A stretch of 64,000 bases of DNA from the NCBI GenBank assembly GCA_030180135.1, contig CM058232.1:75869001-75933000 (forward strand). The letters are read 5' to 3'. The notes under the pieces were generated by a model, which did no database searches, was not told the DNA's origin, and was given only the letters and a program-made list of their open reading frames with translations. The translations under genes and the position numbers were made by a program. This stretch comes from Orychophragmus violaceus (lineage: Eukaryota > Streptophyta > Magnoliopsida > Brassicales > Brassicaceae). Every line of letters begins with the position of its first letter. Within the stretch, counting starts at the first letter, position 1. Shown here piece after piece: positions 63,776 through 64,000 of this stretch.

Positions 63776-64000
63776 GGCGTGAAGAAGAAGAAGAAAGACA
63801 GAAGAAGCATGAAGAAGAGAAAGAGAGAAGATGAAGTTTGAAGAAAACGAAGAGGGAGAGAAAGAGAAGCGTGAGGGGAGGAGAGAGAGAACTGGAAGAG
63901 AGAGAGAGAACCGGAGGAGAGAGAAGATGAGAATGGTCCGGAGGCTTGATCGGAATCACTATGGTCAACGGTACGATCAAGTGCGGGTTAAGTGCGGGTC

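Larger units (their letters stand above)
49640..64000 (+). mobile_element. LARD8: long-LTR gypsy-type element without pol, 5' LTR split by ATH7
   Basis: The 5' LTR runs 49640-52341 and, after ATH7, 58933-59694, about 3.46 kb in all. Next come a mutated tRNA-Met primer site, about 2.8 kb without pol, a polypurine tract, and a 3' LTR from 62520 that leaves the window. The ends (purine-rich GGGGAAGAA, then TGTAATACCC, and GGGGCGTTACA) are typical of plant gypsy elements. Long LTRs with a noncoding interior fit a large retrotransposon derivative moved in trans. The right target duplication is outside the window. Confidence 0.78.
62520..64000 (+). repeat. LARD8 3' LTR, left part (runs off the window)
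   Basis: Starts TGTAATACCCGG and aligns with 49640 onward. TATA-like CTATAAATT at about 63370. A 90-bp tandem duplication (63388-63477 and 63478-63567) and two long GAA arrays are absent or much shorter in the 5' LTR. Confidence 0.78.

Noticed and set aside
63124..63980. Poly-Ser and Phe-rich minus-strand frames, and poly-Glu plus-strand frames
   Set aside because: Translations of GAA/TTC microsatellites.

Overview
The window looks like plant pericentromeric or other heterochromatic DNA. I see no host gene, tRNA or rRNA gene. Almost all of it is LTR retrotransposons inserted into one another. The element types (Ty1/copia primed by initiator tRNA-Met, Athila-like Ty3/gypsy primed by tRNA-Asp, a Tat-lineage gypsy, and a long-LTR element with no pol) point to a eudicot, probably Brassicaceae. 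That last step is inference. Element names below (TAT0, COP1-5, ATH6, ATH7, LARD8) are labels of mine.

Layout. A decayed Tat-lineage gypsy on the minus strand (TAT0) runs from its 5' LTR at 33984-34383 off the left edge of the window. It is split twice. COP4 (25341-32648, minus) sits in its reverse transcriptase. COP1 (766-22487, minus) sits downstream of its integrase. COP1's gag is split by COP2 (5900-20257, plus), and COP2's integrase is split by COP3 (10051-17035, plus), so this stack is four levels deep. COP3 holds an uninterrupted 1325-residue Gag-Pol. A second stack is COP5 (35996-47690, minus) split in its RT by ATH6 (37328-44050, plus). A third is LARD8 (49640 to beyond the right edge, plus), whose 5' LTR is split by ATH7 (52342-58927, minus). 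Older LTR pieces lie at 47899-49299 and 49300-49639. Seven of the nine elements have a 5-bp target-site duplication and matching ends that I could read directly; for TAT0 and LARD8 the far end lies outside the window.

How the elements relate. COP1, COP3 and COP4 are related copias with nearly complete coding capacity. COP2 and COP5 have badly broken coding regions but nearly identical LTRs, so they were probably moved by proteins supplied by relatives. ATH6 and ATH7 keep long intact gag-protease frames but no RT, RNase H or integrase. LARD8 has almost no coding sequence.

Main observation. Five elements from two unrelated superfamilies (COP1, COP3, COP4, ATH6, ATH7) carry the same degenerate 14-bp palindrome, GYRWCGRYCGWYRC, in pairs. 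I count 32 pairs, 29 of them exactly 21 bp apart, which is two turns of B-DNA. Each LTR has one or two pairs about 70-110 bp upstream of its TATA-like box. Further pairs lie in leaders, 3' noncoding regions and, in ATH6 and ATH7, in frame inside gag. This looks like a shared cis-regulatory or DNA-binding module rather than common descent. Other notable structures are COP3's inverted U5-R left end, a covarying hairpin after the ATH gag stop, and a 193-bp block identical in ATH6 and ATH7.
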